Shown one piece after another: positions 25,255-33,611 of a stretch of DNA of 53,994 nucleotides (position 1 is its first letter; each line of letters begins with the position of its first letter). The stretch covers positions 1 through 53,994 of the forward strand of contig NZ_JAFCJT010000038.1 in the NCBI RefSeq assembly GCF_018130785.1. The letters are read 5' to 3'. The notes under the pieces are model-generated. The model saw only the letters and a program-made list of their open reading frames with translations, was not told where the DNA came from and did not search any database. The position numbers were made by a program, and so were the translations under genes. This DNA comes from Bradyrhizobium liaoningense (GTDB lineage: Bacteria > Pseudomonadota > Alphaproteobacteria > Rhizobiales > Xanthobacteraceae).

Positions 25255-25344
25255 CAGGCGCATGACGTCCGAGGTAATCGATCTGCGCATGCGAACCTTC
25301 GATAGTCGGGACAGCCGAACACGGCGCCATCGAAGGAGAGCACC

Positions 25345-25710
25345 ATGACCGACCCCGTCACCATCGCCCGCCGCTACATCGAACTCTGGAACGAGCGCGC
25401 CGCCGGCCGCCGTCGCGAACTGCTGAGCGAGAGCTGGACGGCGGATGCGAGCTATGTCGATCCCCTGATGAAGGGCGATGGCTGGGACGGCATCGACGCG
25501 CTGATATCAGGCGTGCAGCAGCGCTTTCCCGACTTCAGGTTCACGCTGATCGGCGAGCCCAACGGCTACGGCGAGCATGTCCGCTTTTCGTGGGGCCTTG
25601 GTCCCGACGGTGTCGACAGCCCGATCAAGGGCACCGACTTCGCCGTGCTGAAGGACGGCCGCATCCGGAGCATCACGGGATTTCTGGACCAGGTACCCGC
25701 GGGGGCGTGA
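25345..25710 (+). CDS. NTF2-like/SnoaL-like protein
   Basis: A 121-residue cone-shaped-fold protein. The opening helix TIARRYIELWNERAAGRRRELL, and YVDPLMKGDGWDGIDALISG and FPDFRFTLIGEPNGYGEHVR, are standard for small NTF2-superfamily proteins. These include isomerases, hydrolases and ligand-binding proteins, and the pocket cannot be assigned here. GAAGGAGAG sits before ATG 25345. It is isolated between the RidA terminator and a repeat. Confidence 0.85.
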   Translation: MTDPVTIARRYIELWNERAAGRRRELLSESWTADASYVDPLMKGDGWDGIDALISGVQQRFPDFRFTLIGEPNGYGEHVRFSWGLGPDGVDSPIKGTDFAVLKDGRIRSITGFLDQVPAGA

Positions 25711-25730
25711 CGACACTGCCCGTTGCTGTG

Positions 25731-25935
25731 CCCTCTCCCCTTGCGGGAGAGGGCATCTCCGCTCGTAGACGCAGGCTCACTGGGGTGAGGGGTATCTCTC
25801 AGCGCGAGAATCTTGAGAGTTGAGTTCGCGGAGGCATACCCCTCATCCGGCGCCATAGCCGAAGCTTCGCTTCGGCGTTCCTAAGAACGGCGGCCGAAGG
25901 CCGCCTATCCCACCTTCTCCCAGGAGAGAAGGAAG
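25731..25935. repeat. Composite repeat region (ccctctccccttgcgggag type)
   Basis: It starts with the hairpin ccctctccccttgcgggagaggg and ends with cttctcccaggagagaag, with further small palindromes between (gaagcttcgcttc; ggcggccgaaggccgcc). The first arm is related to the arms of the element inside the ligase gene. It separates the convergent NTF2-like and amidohydrolase genes. Confidence 0.7.
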
Positions 25936-25958
25936 AAAGAAGCGCGCATCGACTGCAA

Positions 25959-26801
25959 TCAAGCCAACCGATACGCAGCCTTCGTATTCACCCCGAATGC
26001 CTTGTCGCGCACCTGCGGCCCAAGCTTCGCAAGGCATGCTTCCAGCGCCCCCTTGATCTCGCCATAGCTCCCGGCCAGCAGACACACCGGCCAGTCCGAA
26101 CCGAAGATCAGGCGATCCTCGCCAAAACATGCTGCGGCGTGTTCGACGAACGGAAACATCCGCTCGGCATCCCAATCATTCCACACCGCTTCCGTCGCAA
26201 GGCCCGATATCTTGCACCAGACATTGCCGCAGGCCGCAAGAGCCGCGATGAGATCGGACCATTCGGCGCTTCCGCCATCGGCGATCGGCGGCTTTGCTGC
26301 GTGGTCGAGCACGAAGCGCGCTTGCGGAAAGGCCTGCGCGGTTGCAATCGCGGCGGGCAATTCGCGGGTGCGGACGAGCAAATCGTAGGCGAGATCGCCG
26401 GCGAAGACGGCGGTGAGGCCGCGCTGGACGTCCTCGCGCAACAGCCAATCCGGGTCGACCTCATCGTGGACCTGGTGGCGGATGCCGACCAGCTTGTCGC
26501 CGCCGGGCGAAGCGCGCAGCCGGTCGAGCGTCTCGCCAAGCGCACCGTCCGTCAGATCGGCCCAGCCGACGACGCCAATCACCGAGGGCGTCGCATGCGC
26601 GATCCCCAAGAATTCCTCGGTCTCTTCCAACGCGGAGCGGCACTGCACCACGATGCTCGCGTCGATGCCGTTTGCCTTCAACAGCGGCGCGAGATCGGCG
26701 GGGCCGAAGGCGCGGCGGATCGAGGCCAATTCAGGCGCCTCCATCCAGGGATAGTCGGCGCGCGACGGGTCCCAAAAATGCTGATGGCCGTCGATGATCA
26801 T
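25959..26801 (-). CDS. Amidohydrolase family lactonase-like protein (L-fuconolactonase type)
   Basis: A 280-residue TIM-barrel metal hydrolase. The metal motif IDGHQHFWDPSRADYPWM at the N-terminus, RFVLDHAAKPPIADG in the middle and LIFGSDWPVCLL near the end are the pattern of amidohydrolase-related lactonases such as L-fucono-1,5-lactonase and pyrone dicarboxylate hydrolase. It follows the aldo/keto reductase with three bases between, so a dehydrogenase product (aldonolactone) is its most likely substrate. It is the last gene of the sugar cluster. Which sugar it serves is inference. Confidence 0.85.
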   Translation of the reverse strand: MIIDGHQHFWDPSRADYPWMEAPELASIRRAFGPADLAPLLKANGIDASIVVQCRSALEETEEFLGIAHATPSVIGVVGWADLTDGALGETLDRLRASPGGDKLVGIRHQVHDEVDPDWLLREDVQRGLTAVFAGDLAYDLLVRTRELPAAIATAQAFPQARFVLDHAAKPPIADGGSAEWSDLIAALAACGNVWCKISGLATEAVWNDWDAERMFPFVEHAAACFGEDRLIFGSDWPVCLLAGSYGEIKGALEACLAKLGPQVRDKAFGVNTKAAYRLA

Positions 26802-26804
26802 GCC

Positions 26805-27782
26805 TCAGGCTCCGCCCGGCAACGGCGCGCGTGCGTCGACGAGGTTTCGTGCACGCAGCTCCCGCCAGAAGGCTTGTGGCACCGCCTTCTCCGTCATCGC
26901 GATATTGTCGGCAACCTCGGCGGCGTTACGCGCGCCCAGCACGGCAATTGTGACCACCGGATGGGCCATGCAGAACTGGAGCGCGGCGGCCTTCAGCTCG
27001 GTGCCGTGCTTGCGGCAGAGCTCGTCGAGCTCGAGCGCACGCGCGATCAGCGCCGCGTCGGCGTCCTGATAGTTGAACTTCGCGCCTGAATGCGGATTGG
27101 CCAAAATGCCGCTGTTGTAGATGCCGCCGAGCAGGATGCCGATGTTCTTGGCCTGGCAGACCGGGAACAACGCATCCAGCGCGCCCTGGTCGAGCAGCGT
27201 GTAGCGCCCGGCGAGCAGGAAGCAGTCGACCGGAACGGCTTCCGCAAAACGGACCAACATTTCCGACTGATTCATGCCGGCACCGATCGCCTTGACCGTG
27301 CCGTCGGCGCGCAGCCGCTGGAGCGCGCGGAAGGCGCCGGCCACGGCGTCGTCATAGTGATCGTCGGGATCATGCACGAGCAGGACATCGACGCGGTCGA
27401 GCCCAAGGCGCGTCAGGCTCTCCTCCACCGAACGCATCACGCCGTCATAGGAGAAGTCGAACACCGGCCGCTCGTGCGACGTGCCCTTGTAGTGCGCGTC
27501 CTCGGCGGCGGCGCCATCAGGCGCGCGCAGCAGACGACCGACCTTGGTCGAGATGACGTAGGAGTCGCGTGGCTGCTGCCGCAGGAAAGCGCCGATCCGC
27601 CGTTCGGCGAGGCCAAAGCCGTAGAGCGGCGCGGTGTCGTAAAAGCGGATACCGGCCGACCAGGCGCGCTCGATCGTGGCGAGCGCATCGGCATCGCTGA
27701 CGGCGGTGAACAATCCGCCGAGCGGGGCGGAACCGAGACCGATTGAGGTGACGTCGAGGGAGCCGAGCCGCGATCGTTTCAT
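26805..27782 (-). CDS. Aldo/keto reductase (L-fucose/D-threo-aldose 1-dehydrogenase type)
   Basis: A 325-residue NAD(P)-dependent oxidoreductase of the AKR barrel. The catalytic Asp and Tyr lie in GIRFYDTAPLYGFGLAERRI, the catalytic Lys is in YVISTKVGRLLR, and a VLLVHDPDDH segment replaces the usual His region. The profile resembles D-threo-aldose (L-fucose) 1-dehydrogenase, which yields a lactone for the lactonase next door. GGAAGGA upstream favours ATG 27782 over an upstream start at 27797. It is separated from the binding-protein gene by a perfect hairpin. Confidence 0.87.
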   Translation of the reverse strand: MKRSRLGSLDVTSIGLGSAPLGGLFTAVSDADALATIERAWSAGIRFYDTAPLYGFGLAERRIGAFLRQQPRDSYVISTKVGRLLRAPDGAAAEDAHYKGTSHERPVFDFSYDGVMRSVEESLTRLGLDRVDVLLVHDPDDHYDDAVAGAFRALQRLRADGTVKAIGAGMNQSEMLVRFAEAVPVDCFLLAGRYTLLDQGALDALFPVCQAKNIGILLGGIYNSGILANPHSGAKFNYQDADAALIARALELDELCRKHGTELKAAALQFCMAHPVVTIAVLGARNAAEVADNIAMTEKAVPQAFWRELRARNLVDARAPLPGGA

Positions 27783-27811
27783 TCCAAATCCTTCCAACAG
27801 TCCAAATCATC

Positions 27812-27842
27812 TCTCCCGCTTGCGGAAACCGCAAGCGGGAGA
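27812..27842 (-). repeat. Perfect 14-bp intercistronic hairpin
   Basis: tctcccgcttgcgg (27812-27825) pairs perfectly with 27829-27842 around aaa. It lies between the stop of the sugar-binding-protein gene and the aldo/keto reductase start. No T run follows on the minus strand, so it is not a typical terminator. Such hairpins often protect the upstream mRNA and allow higher expression of binding proteins than of downstream genes. Confidence 0.8.
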
Positions 27843-27872
27843 GCACGCAGGAGCGCGGGGCTGGCTGCGCTC

Positions 27873-28805
27873 CTACTTCAACATCTGCGCAACATTGTCC
27901 TTGGTCACGAGATCGAGGCCGGTATAGACGATCTCCGGCACCTTCTCGCCCTTCTTGATGGCGAGCAGCGTGTCCATCGCCTTCTCGCCCATCTCGAACG
28001 GACGCTGGCCAACCAGCGCATTGGCATAGCCGTCGCGCAGCAGTTCGAGCTGCATCTTCAGCGTATCGGCAACGACCAGCGTGAACTTGCCGGAATCGAT
28101 GTCCTTCTTGTTCCTGGAGGCGAAGGCCTTGAAGCCTTCCGGGGCGAACATCGGCCAGCCGCCGATGGGAACAATGGCGGCGAGATCGGGCGTTGCGGTG
28201 CGCATATCCGTCATCTGCTGGACCGCCAGCGCCGGATCATCGTTGCAGAAGGTCGGCGAGCCCGCGACCTCGGTCCATTTCGAGCCCTTCAGCGCCTCGC
28301 GCACGCCATCGACGCGCTCGGCGAGATTCTTGGCGCCCGGACCGCCCGAGACCATGGCGTATTTGCCGCCGTCGGGCCGCAGCTTCAGCAATTCCTTGCC
28401 GAGCGCGACGCCGAACTCCTTGTTGTTGGTGCCGATATAGGCGATCCGCTTGGAGCCAGGTGCATCGGCATCGAAGGTGATGACGGGGATGCCGGCCGCG
28501 GTCGCCGCCTCGATCGACTTGGTCATGGCTGCGACGTCGGCGACCGAGATGGCGAGGCCGTCGACCTTCTGGGTGACGAAGTCCTGGATGATCTGCGCCT
28601 GCGTCGCCGGCTCATGCTCCACGGGCCCCTTGTAGATGCACTCGATGTTGCCAAGCTCCTTGGCACGCTTCAGGCAGCCGTCGCGCGCAAAGTCGAAGAA
28701 CGGATTGTTCATCGCCTTGGGCACGATCACGAAGCGGTAGTTCGCGGCAAACGCCGGCGTCGCCATCATTGCGACAGCGATGCCGGCAAGAAGAAGTTTC
28801 CTCAT
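27873..28805 (-). CDS. Sugar ABC transporter substrate-binding protein (RbsB/XylF type)
   Basis: A 310-residue periplasmic protein with a signal peptide (MRKLLLAGIAVAMMATPAFA, cleaved before AN). The mature part is a type I sugar-binding fold: FVIVPKAMNNPFFDFARDGC, VDGLAISVADVAAMTKSI, GIPVITFDADAPGSKRIAYI and GTNNKEFGVALGKEL. It should deliver a pentose or related sugar to the adjacent permease. GGAGGAGAC places the start at ATG 28805. A hairpin follows the gene, consistent with extra mRNA stability. Confidence 0.93.
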   Translation of the reverse strand: MRKLLLAGIAVAMMATPAFAANYRFVIVPKAMNNPFFDFARDGCLKRAKELGNIECIYKGPVEHEPATQAQIIQDFVTQKVDGLAISVADVAAMTKSIEAATAAGIPVITFDADAPGSKRIAYIGTNNKEFGVALGKELLKLRPDGGKYAMVSGGPGAKNLAERVDGVREALKGSKWTEVAGSPTFCNDDPALAVQQMTDMRTATPDLAAIVPIGGWPMFAPEGFKAFASRNKKDIDSGKFTLVVADTLKMQLELLRDGYANALVGQRPFEMGEKAMDTLLAIKKGEKVPEIVYTGLDLVTKDNVAQMLK

Positions 28806-28899
28806 TGTCTCCTCCACCCTTTTCTGGCGCCCATCCTCCTAAGTTCGTCCGGGGAGCGGACAGGCGGCATTTTCGTTGCCCTCCCGGAACGTCGTCATT

Positions 28900-29982
28900 T
28901 CAGATCATCCGCGAGCGGATACGATCGACCAGCACCGCCAGGATGATGATCACACCAACCAGCGTCTGCTGCCAGTAGGAGCTGACCTGTGCCAGCACGA
29001 GGCCGTTGCGGATCACTTCCAGCAGCACGCAGCCGACAATGGCCCCCAACGGACCGCCGATGCCGCCGGCGAGGTTGGCACCGCCGATGACGGCCGCCGC
29101 GATCACGTTGAGCTCGTAGGACGTCGCCATGTTGGCGGGCGCCGAGCCGAGCCAGCCGGAGATGATGATGCCCTGGAGCCCCGCGGCAAGCGCGCAGATC
29201 ACATAGACCTCGATCTTCACCCGCACGACCGGTATGCCCGTGAGCTCGGCCGCCTTCTCGTTGCCCCCGAGCGCGAACACGTGGCGGCCGAACGAGCTGT
29301 GGTGCAGGACCACGGCCATCGCCAGCGCGAGGATCACGAGATAGATGAAGGGCACGGGCACGCCGAGCACGTCGCCCGACGTGAGCGCGTAGAAATAATC
29401 GGCATCCGGCCCGCCCGGAAAACTGCCGCGGCCGTTGGAGACGACGTAGCCGAGCCCACGCACGATCGAGAGCATGCCGAGCGTCGTGACGAAAGGTGAC
29501 AGGCCGAGCACGGCGATACAGAAGCCGTTGACGAGCCCTGCGATCAGCGCGACGCCGAGTCCCGCGAGAATCGAGACCAGCAGGATCAGCCCCGGCACAT
29601 TGGCCAGCACGGTCTTGCCGTCAGCGGCCATATGCACGAACAGCGAGCCTGCGGGCGAGCCGGGCGCCGACAGCTCGGTCATCACCATCGAGGTGATCAT
29701 GGCGGAGAAGCACATCATCGAGCCGACCGACAGATCGATGCCGCCGGTGATGATCACGAAGGTGACGCCGAGGGTGGCGATGGCGATGAAGGAGAAATTC
29801 TTCGCCACGTTCTGCATGTTGCCTTCGGTGAAGAAATAGGGGCTGGCGAAATGCATGACCACCAGCAGCACCGCCAGCGCGAGCAGGACATAGCCGGTCT
29901 GCGAGGCGAAGATGCCGCGCTGCCACCATCTGATCTTGCCGACGTTCGAGAAGGTGATCGGGGATTCCATGGGCATGGCCAT
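28900..29982 (-). CDS. Sugar ABC transporter permease (RbsC/XylH type)
   Basis: A 360-residue inner-membrane protein with about eight to ten helices. GGIDLSVGSMMCFSAMITSM and GLVNGFCIAVLGLSPFVTTL, and VIGGANLAGGIGGPLGAIVG, are typical of the BPD_transp_2 sugar permeases. Its start overlaps the ATPase stop as TGATG at 29982, with AAGGAGG upstream. An open frame runs 38 codons further up, inside the ATPase gene, and is not used. It forms the channel for the binding protein encoded next. Confidence 0.94.
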   Translation of the reverse strand: MAMPMESPITFSNVGKIRWWQRGIFASQTGYVLLALAVLLVVMHFASPYFFTEGNMQNVAKNFSFIAIATLGVTFVIITGGIDLSVGSMMCFSAMITSMVMTELSAPGSPAGSLFVHMAADGKTVLANVPGLILLVSILAGLGVALIAGLVNGFCIAVLGLSPFVTTLGMLSIVRGLGYVVSNGRGSFPGGPDADYFYALTSGDVLGVPVPFIYLVILALAMAVVLHHSSFGRHVFALGGNEKAAELTGIPVVRVKIEVYVICALAAGLQGIIISGWLGSAPANMATSYELNVIAAAVIGGANLAGGIGGPLGAIVGCVLLEVIRNGLVLAQVSSYWQQTLVGVIIILAVLVDRIRSRMI

Positions 29983-30740
29983 CACGCCGCCTCCTTCGCG
30001 CCGGTGATCAGGGCGGTGACTTCCTCGGGCGACGTCTGGTGGATCGGCTTGTCGGCCCGCTTCTCGCCTCGGCGCATGACGATCACGCGGTCGCACACCG
30101 CGAACACGTCGGGCATGCGGTGCGAGATCAGCATCACGGCGACGCCCTGCTCCTTCAGGCGATGGATCAGGCCGAGCACCTGCTCGACCTGACGCACCGA
30201 GATCGCGGCAGTCGGCTCGTCCATCATCACCAGCCGCGCGTTGGAGAGACGCGTCCGCGCGATCGCAACCGCCTGGCGCTGGCCGCCGGACATCTGCTTG
30301 ACGAGATCGTCGGGGCGCGTCTCCGAGCGCAATTCGCCGAACAGCTCCAGTGCGCGCGCCGCCATCGCCTTGTGGTCGAGCAATGCGAGCGGCCCGAATT
30401 TGCGCTTCAGCTCGCGGCCGAGGAAGACGTTGGCGGCCGCCGTCAGATTGTCGGCGAGCGCGAGGTCCTGGTAGACCACCTCGATGCCGACAGCGCGGGC
30501 ATCGACGGGCCGGTTGAAATGGACCGCGTTGCCGGCAAAGCGGATCTCGCCATGGCTGGGACGGAAATTGCCGGCGATGATCTTGACCAGCGTCGACTTG
30601 CCCGCGCCGTTGTCGCCCATCAGGCCGACGACCTCGCCGGGCTGGACCTGCAGGTCGACGCCGTGCAGCGCGCGGATAGCGCCGAACTCCTTGCCGATGC
30701 CGGTCAGCTCAAGGACCGGTGTCGCTTCAGCATTTGTCAT
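29982..30740 (-). CDS. Sugar ABC transporter ATP-binding protein, single-domain
   Basis: A 252-residue ABC ATPase. Walker A GLMGDNGAGKSTLVK, signature MSGGQRQAVAIART, Walker B RLVMMDEPTAA and the switch histidine in VMLISHRMPDV are all intact. Unlike RbsA or XylG it has only one ATPase cassette, as in the FrcA-like branch of rhizobial sugar importers, so it presumably acts as a dimer. It starts 12 bases after xylA and overlaps the permease. Confidence 0.94.
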   Translation of the reverse strand: MTNAEATPVLELTGIGKEFGAIRALHGVDLQVQPGEVVGLMGDNGAGKSTLVKIIAGNFRPSHGEIRFAGNAVHFNRPVDARAVGIEVVYQDLALADNLTAAANVFLGRELKRKFGPLALLDHKAMAARALELFGELRSETRPDDLVKQMSGGQRQAVAIARTRLSNARLVMMDEPTAAISVRQVEQVLGLIHRLKEQGVAVMLISHRMPDVFAVCDRVIVMRRGEKRADKPIHQTSPEEVTALITGAKEAA

Positions 30741-30752
30741 CAGCGGCCTTCC

Positions 30753-32075
30753 TCAAACGTGGCGGTTGACCAGGGATTCCAGATATTCCTGCCGTCCCGA
30801 GCGCGGCTGCGGGTCGAAGCCGGGGCTGAGCGCACGGTCGGCAAGTTCGGCGAGCGAGCGCTGGCCGCCGAGAATGGCCCGGCCCTCGGGCCCTGCCCAT
30901 CCCTCGTAGCGGTGCGCAAGCGGTGCGGTGAGAACGCCGGCATCGAGCATGTCGGCGGCGGCGAGGAACGCGCGCGCGCAGGCATCCATCGAGCCGACAT
31001 GGGCATGGATCAGATCGTCGGGGTCGATCGACTGCCGCCTGATCTTGGCGTCGAAATTGAGCCCGCCCGAGGTAAAGCCGCCGCGGTTCAGGATCTCGTG
31101 GAACACCAGCGCCAGTTCGCCCACGTTCATCGCGAACTGGTCGGTGTCCCAGCCGAGCAGATCGTCACCGCGATTGACGTCGAGCGAGCCGAAGATTCCG
31201 AGCGCCTCGGCGAGCGCGACCTCGTGATGGAAGGAGTGGCCGGCAAGGATGGCGTGGTTCTGCTCGATGTTGAGCTTGACGTCGTTCAGGAGATCGTAGC
31301 GTTCCAGGAAGCCGTAGCAGGTGGCGACGTCGAAATCATATTGATGCTTGGTCGGCTCCTTCGGCTTCGGCTCGATCAGGATCGGACCCTTGAAGCCGAT
31401 CTTGTGCTTGTGCTCGACGACGAGCGAGATGAAGCGGCCGAGCTGGTCGAGCTCGCGCTTGAGATCGGTGTTGAGCAGCGTCTCGTAGCCCTCGCGGCCG
31501 CCCCACAGCACGTAGTTCTGGCCGCCAAGCCGGTGCGTGACTTCCAGCGCGGCGCGAACCTGGCCGGCCGCATAGGTGAAGATCTCCGGGTCCGGATTGG
31601 TCGCGGCACCCGCCATGTAGCGGCGATGCGTGAACAAATTGGCCGTGCCCCAGAGCAGGCGCACCTTGCTTGACGCCATCTTCGCTTCGAACAGATCGGC
31701 GATCGCGTTGAGATTGGCGACGGACTCGCTGAGCGAAGTGCCTTCCGGCGCCGCGTCGACGTCGTGGAAGGAGAAGAAGGGCACGTCCAGCAGACGGAAC
31801 AGCTCGAAGGCGACATCGGCCTTGGCGCGCGCCTGCGCCATCGCATCAGCACCTTGATGCCAGGGGCGCAGAAAAGTCTCGCCGCCGAAGGGATCGCCGC
31901 CCGGCCAGCAGAACGAATGCCAGTAGCAGACCGCAAAGCGCAGATGATCCTCGAGTCGGCGGCCATGGACGAGGCGATCCTTGTCGTACCAGCGGAATGC
32001 GGGCGTGTTTCCGGCATCCTTGCCGCCGAAGGCGACCGGGGCGCTTGCGTCGAAGAATTTGGCTGATGCGTTCAC
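30753..32075 (-). CDS. xylA: Xylose isomerase
   Basis: A 440-residue TIM-barrel enzyme that converts D-xylose to D-xylulose. FAVCYWHSFCWPGGDPFGG, FFSFHDVDAAPEG (the active-site His), VLWGGREGYETLLNTD, and ILIEPKPKEPTKHQYDFD (metal-ligand Glu) are conserved. The GTG start overlaps the xylB stop (GTGA, 32072-32075), so translation is coupled. The length fits the group found in proteobacteria. It stands in an operon with a kinase and a sugar importer. Confidence 0.97.
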   Translation of the reverse strand: MNASAKFFDASAPVAFGGKDAGNTPAFRWYDKDRLVHGRRLEDHLRFAVCYWHSFCWPGGDPFGGETFLRPWHQGADAMAQARAKADVAFELFRLLDVPFFSFHDVDAAPEGTSLSESVANLNAIADLFEAKMASSKVRLLWGTANLFTHRRYMAGAATNPDPEIFTYAAGQVRAALEVTHRLGGQNYVLWGGREGYETLLNTDLKRELDQLGRFISLVVEHKHKIGFKGPILIEPKPKEPTKHQYDFDVATCYGFLERYDLLNDVKLNIEQNHAILAGHSFHHEVALAEALGIFGSLDVNRGDDLLGWDTDQFAMNVGELALVFHEILNRGGFTSGGLNFDAKIRRQSIDPDDLIHAHVGSMDACARAFLAAADMLDAGVLTAPLAHRYEGWAGPEGRAILGGQRSLAELADRALSPGFDPQPRSGRQEYLESLVNRHV

Positions 32076-33529
32076 TTAAGACTCTCCTTCAACGCAGGAT
32101 AAAGCTCGCGCCACCGCCGATAGGCCTCGTCATAGGCCGCAGTGACGGATGCGCGGGGCGCAAAGCTCGCGAGCCGCCGCGGGCGCTTGCACACCTCCGC
32201 GGGGCCTTCGCCGGTGGCGGCGAGCCGGCCGAGCCGTGCGGCGCCGAGCGCCGCACCGACCTCGCCCTCCTCGACGCGGTGGACGGGAATGCCGAGCACG
32301 TCGGCGCAGATCTGTGCCCACAGCGGCGAGCGCGAGCCGCCGCCGACAAGATCGACCTCCGCGATTGGCCCGCTGGCCGCGCTCAGCGCCGCGAGGTTGT
32401 CGCGCGCGGCGAAGGCGACGCCTTCCAGCACGGCCTGCACGATCTGGCTGCGCCCGGTCGCAGCGCGCAAGCCGACGAAGGCGCCGCTGGCGGCGGCATC
32501 GTTGTGCGGCGTGCGCTCGCCGTCGAGATAAGGCAGGAATTTTATCGAGCTCGGTCCGTCGACGCGCTCGCCGAGCGGCGCCAGGAGCTCGGCGGCCGGC
32601 GTCTCCATGACGCCTGCGACCCAGGCCAGCGAAGCCGCGGCCGACAGCATCACGCCCATCTGATGCCACAGGCCAGGCAGCGCATGGCAGAATGCATGCA
32701 CGGCCGAATCCGGCGCCGGTGCAAACCGATCGGTGACGCGGAACACCACGCCGGATGTGCCGAGCGACAGGAACGCATCGCCCGGTGCGATCGCGCCGAG
32801 CCCGATAGCGCTCGCGGCATTATCGCCGGCGCCGCCGGCGATCACGACATCTTTCGCCATGCCCCAGCGCCGCGCGAATTCCGGCGCGAGCACTGCGCTG
32901 ACCTCGCTGCCCTCGACGAGGCGGGGCATGTGGTGGAGATCGAGCCCGGCGGCGTGCAGCAGCAGCGCCGACCAGCGGCGCAGACCGACGTCGAGCCACA
33001 GCGTGCCCGCGGCGTCGGACATATCCTCGACCATCTCGCCAGTGAGGCGATAACGCACATAGGCCTTCGGCAGCAGCACCTTTACCACGCGCTCGAAGAT
33101 TTGCGGCTCGTGTCGCGCGACCCAGAGCAGCTTTGGCGCGGTGAAGCCGGGCATTGCCAGATTGCCGGCGATCGTGTGCAGCGACGGGCAGCGCCGCTCG
33201 AGCGCGACGCATTCGGCGTGCGCGCGGCCGTCGTTCCACAGAATGGCGGGGCGCAGCGGCCGTCCATCCTCATCCAGCAGCGTCGCGCCATGCATCTGGC
33301 TGGACAGCCCGATGCCGCGCACCTGCGGGACCTCGCGCGGATGACGGGCGGCGAGATCGTCGACGGCGCCAACCGCCGCATCGACCCAGGCGTCGGGATC
33401 CTGCTCGGACCACAGCGGCGCGGGATGCGACAGCACAAGCTCGCGCGCGGCGGTCGCGACAATCGCGCCGGTTTCGCTCACGAGCACCGCTTTCACACCG
33501 GACGTGCCGATGTCGATACCGAGATACAC
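32072..33529 (-). CDS. xylB: Xylulokinase
   Basis: A 485-residue FGGY-family kinase that phosphorylates D-xylulose to xylulose 5-phosphate for the pentose phosphate pathway. The first phosphate motif YLGIDIGTSGVKAVLV, the SSQMHGATLLD substrate segment, IAGGAGDNAASAIGLG and DLVGGGSRSPLWAQI are present. The start is GTG with GGGAGGAC ahead of it, since no ATG lies close by. It is the first enzyme gene after the LacI regulator. Confidence 0.96.
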   Translation of the reverse strand: MYLGIDIGTSGVKAVLVSETGAIVATAARELVLSHPAPLWSEQDPDAWVDAAVGAVDDLAARHPREVPQVRGIGLSSQMHGATLLDEDGRPLRPAILWNDGRAHAECVALERRCPSLHTIAGNLAMPGFTAPKLLWVARHEPQIFERVVKVLLPKAYVRYRLTGEMVEDMSDAAGTLWLDVGLRRWSALLLHAAGLDLHHMPRLVEGSEVSAVLAPEFARRWGMAKDVVIAGGAGDNAASAIGLGAIAPGDAFLSLGTSGVVFRVTDRFAPAPDSAVHAFCHALPGLWHQMGVMLSAAASLAWVAGVMETPAAELLAPLGERVDGPSSIKFLPYLDGERTPHNDAAASGAFVGLRAATGRSQIVQAVLEGVAFAARDNLAALSAASGPIAEVDLVGGGSRSPLWAQICADVLGIPVHRVEEGEVGAALGAARLGRLAATGEGPAEVCKRPRRLASFAPRASVTAAYDEAYRRWRELYPALKESLK

Positions 33530-33548
33530 GCCGTCCTCCCTTTCGCCT

Positions 33549-33586
33549 GTTGCGGTGCGCGATCTCAGAGTCGCCCTTTCCGCAAC
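33549..33586. promoter_or_regulatory. Inverted gttgcgg/ccgcaac pair upstream of xylB
   Basis: gttgcgg (33549-33555) and ccgcaac (33580-33586) form an inverted pair with 24 bases between, in the short gap between the regulator and xylB. A similar gttgcgca occurs upstream of the LacI gene. The pair could be a control site for the cluster; this is pattern only. Confidence 0.3.
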
Positions 33587-33611
33587 GGACCGCTTTGAAA
33601 TCCACCCGCCG

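Noticed and set aside
31997..33598. 533-codon plus-strand frame opposite xylB
   Set aside because: xylB is unambiguous; the frame has no domain and shadow-like composition.
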